Source: Syntrophobotulus glycolicus DSM 8271 (GTDB lineage Bacteria > Bacillota > Desulfitobacteriia > Desulfitobacteriales > Syntrophobotulaceae). Taken from it: DNA of 64,000 nucleotides. The stretch's first letter is position 1. The number at the start of each line of letters is the position of its first letter. Of this stretch, positions 63,783 to 64,000 are shown piece by piece. The position numbers and the translations under genes were made by a program. The stretch lies in NCBI RefSeq assembly GCF_000190635.1, contig NC_015172.1:3162001-3226000 (forward strand), given 5' to 3'. The notes beneath the pieces are model-generated. The model worked only from the letters and a program-made list of their open reading frames with translations, was not told the origin of the DNA and searched no databases.

Positions 63783-64000
63783 TCATATTTTTTCACATCT
63801 CTGTGCTTATGGTCACAATAATATATAGGACCAAAGAACTACACATTTATATCAGGTTACAATAAACGGGGAGAAAAGTCAACAAAATTCTTACTTTTTT
63901 TCACATTATATCCGTTTGTTGCTAATGAAGGCGAATCTGCGTTTTATTTACAAATATTTCGTTGTTGGTTTTAAGTATGGCTTCTCAATTTACAAACTGG

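Noticed and set aside
1-64000. CRISPR arrays, tRNA and rRNA genes
   Set aside because: No regularly spaced direct repeats and no tRNA or rRNA sequences were recognised on either strand by eye.

Overview
The window looks like chromosome from an anaerobic, Gram-positive, endospore-forming clostridium of the Peptococcaceae type (Desulfitobacterium/Dehalobacter-like). This is inferred from the gene families, not from a marker gene. The signs are heme genes in the order hemA-hemC-cobA/hemD, futalosine-pathway menaquinone genes, a carboxynorspermidine polyamine pathway, DUF1540 and YjcZ-like small proteins, many HD-GYP proteins and a c-di-GMP riboswitch. No rRNA, tRNA or CRISPR array was seen.

Region 1 (1-2986, minus strand) is a tetrapyrrole operon: a cobA-hemD fusion, hemC, and the 3' part of hemA. 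hemA is cut by the end of a prophage.

Region 2 (2987-36597, about 33.6 kb) is a nearly complete Mu-like transposable prophage with TGTA...TACA ends. From right to left it carries a repressor/operator switch, a Ner-like regulator, MuA and MuB homologues, Gam, GemA, an endolysin, a Mor-like activator and holin-like proteins. Then come the terminase and portal, head genes (F, I/Z, T, gp36, G), tail sheath and tube, a frameshifting tail chaperone, the tape measure and the baseplate. The left end is a diversity-generating retroelement (DGR): Avd, template repeat, reverse transcriptase, and a target protein with a variable repeat. TR and VR are 94 bp each and differ at 5 positions, all of them adenines of the TR sense strand. 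A separately transcribed small membrane-protein gene with its own promoter and terminator sits antisense inside the late operon. The host genes at the two prophage ends are unrelated, both are truncated, and there is no matching 5-bp target duplication. The locus has therefore been rearranged (or mis-assembled) through the prophage.

Region 3 (36598-44456) is an apparent operon: a one-module NRPS (C-A-T-reductase, serine-like specificity code), a multi-pass membrane histidine kinase, and a response regulator with an HD-GYP output whose C-terminus is replaced by the prophage end.

Region 4 (44457-57890) holds housekeeping and stress genes: YccF, an FMN reductase, UspA, mqnD-mqnB, a ferritin-like protein, an OmpR-type two-component system, DUF4342 and DUF1540 proteins. 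It also holds a four-gene polyamine cluster (one promoter maps about 410 nt ahead of its first gene, leaving a long structured leader), a GDSL hydrolase, and two tiny Gly/Cys-rich membrane proteins.

Region 5 (57980-64000) holds an HD-GYP gene next to a putative invertible segment. Two 32-bp inverted repeats flank a FimB-sized tyrosine recombinase and an outward-facing promoter. After it come mutY, a Mop-type molybdate-binding protein, an alpha/beta hydrolase, and a third HD-GYP gene preceded by a c-di-GMP-I (GEMM) riboswitch and an intrinsic terminator. c-di-GMP turnover is the common theme of regions 3 and 5. The invertible HD-GYP switch, the internal-VR DGR and the NRPS-kinase-HD-GYP operon are the most interesting candidates.
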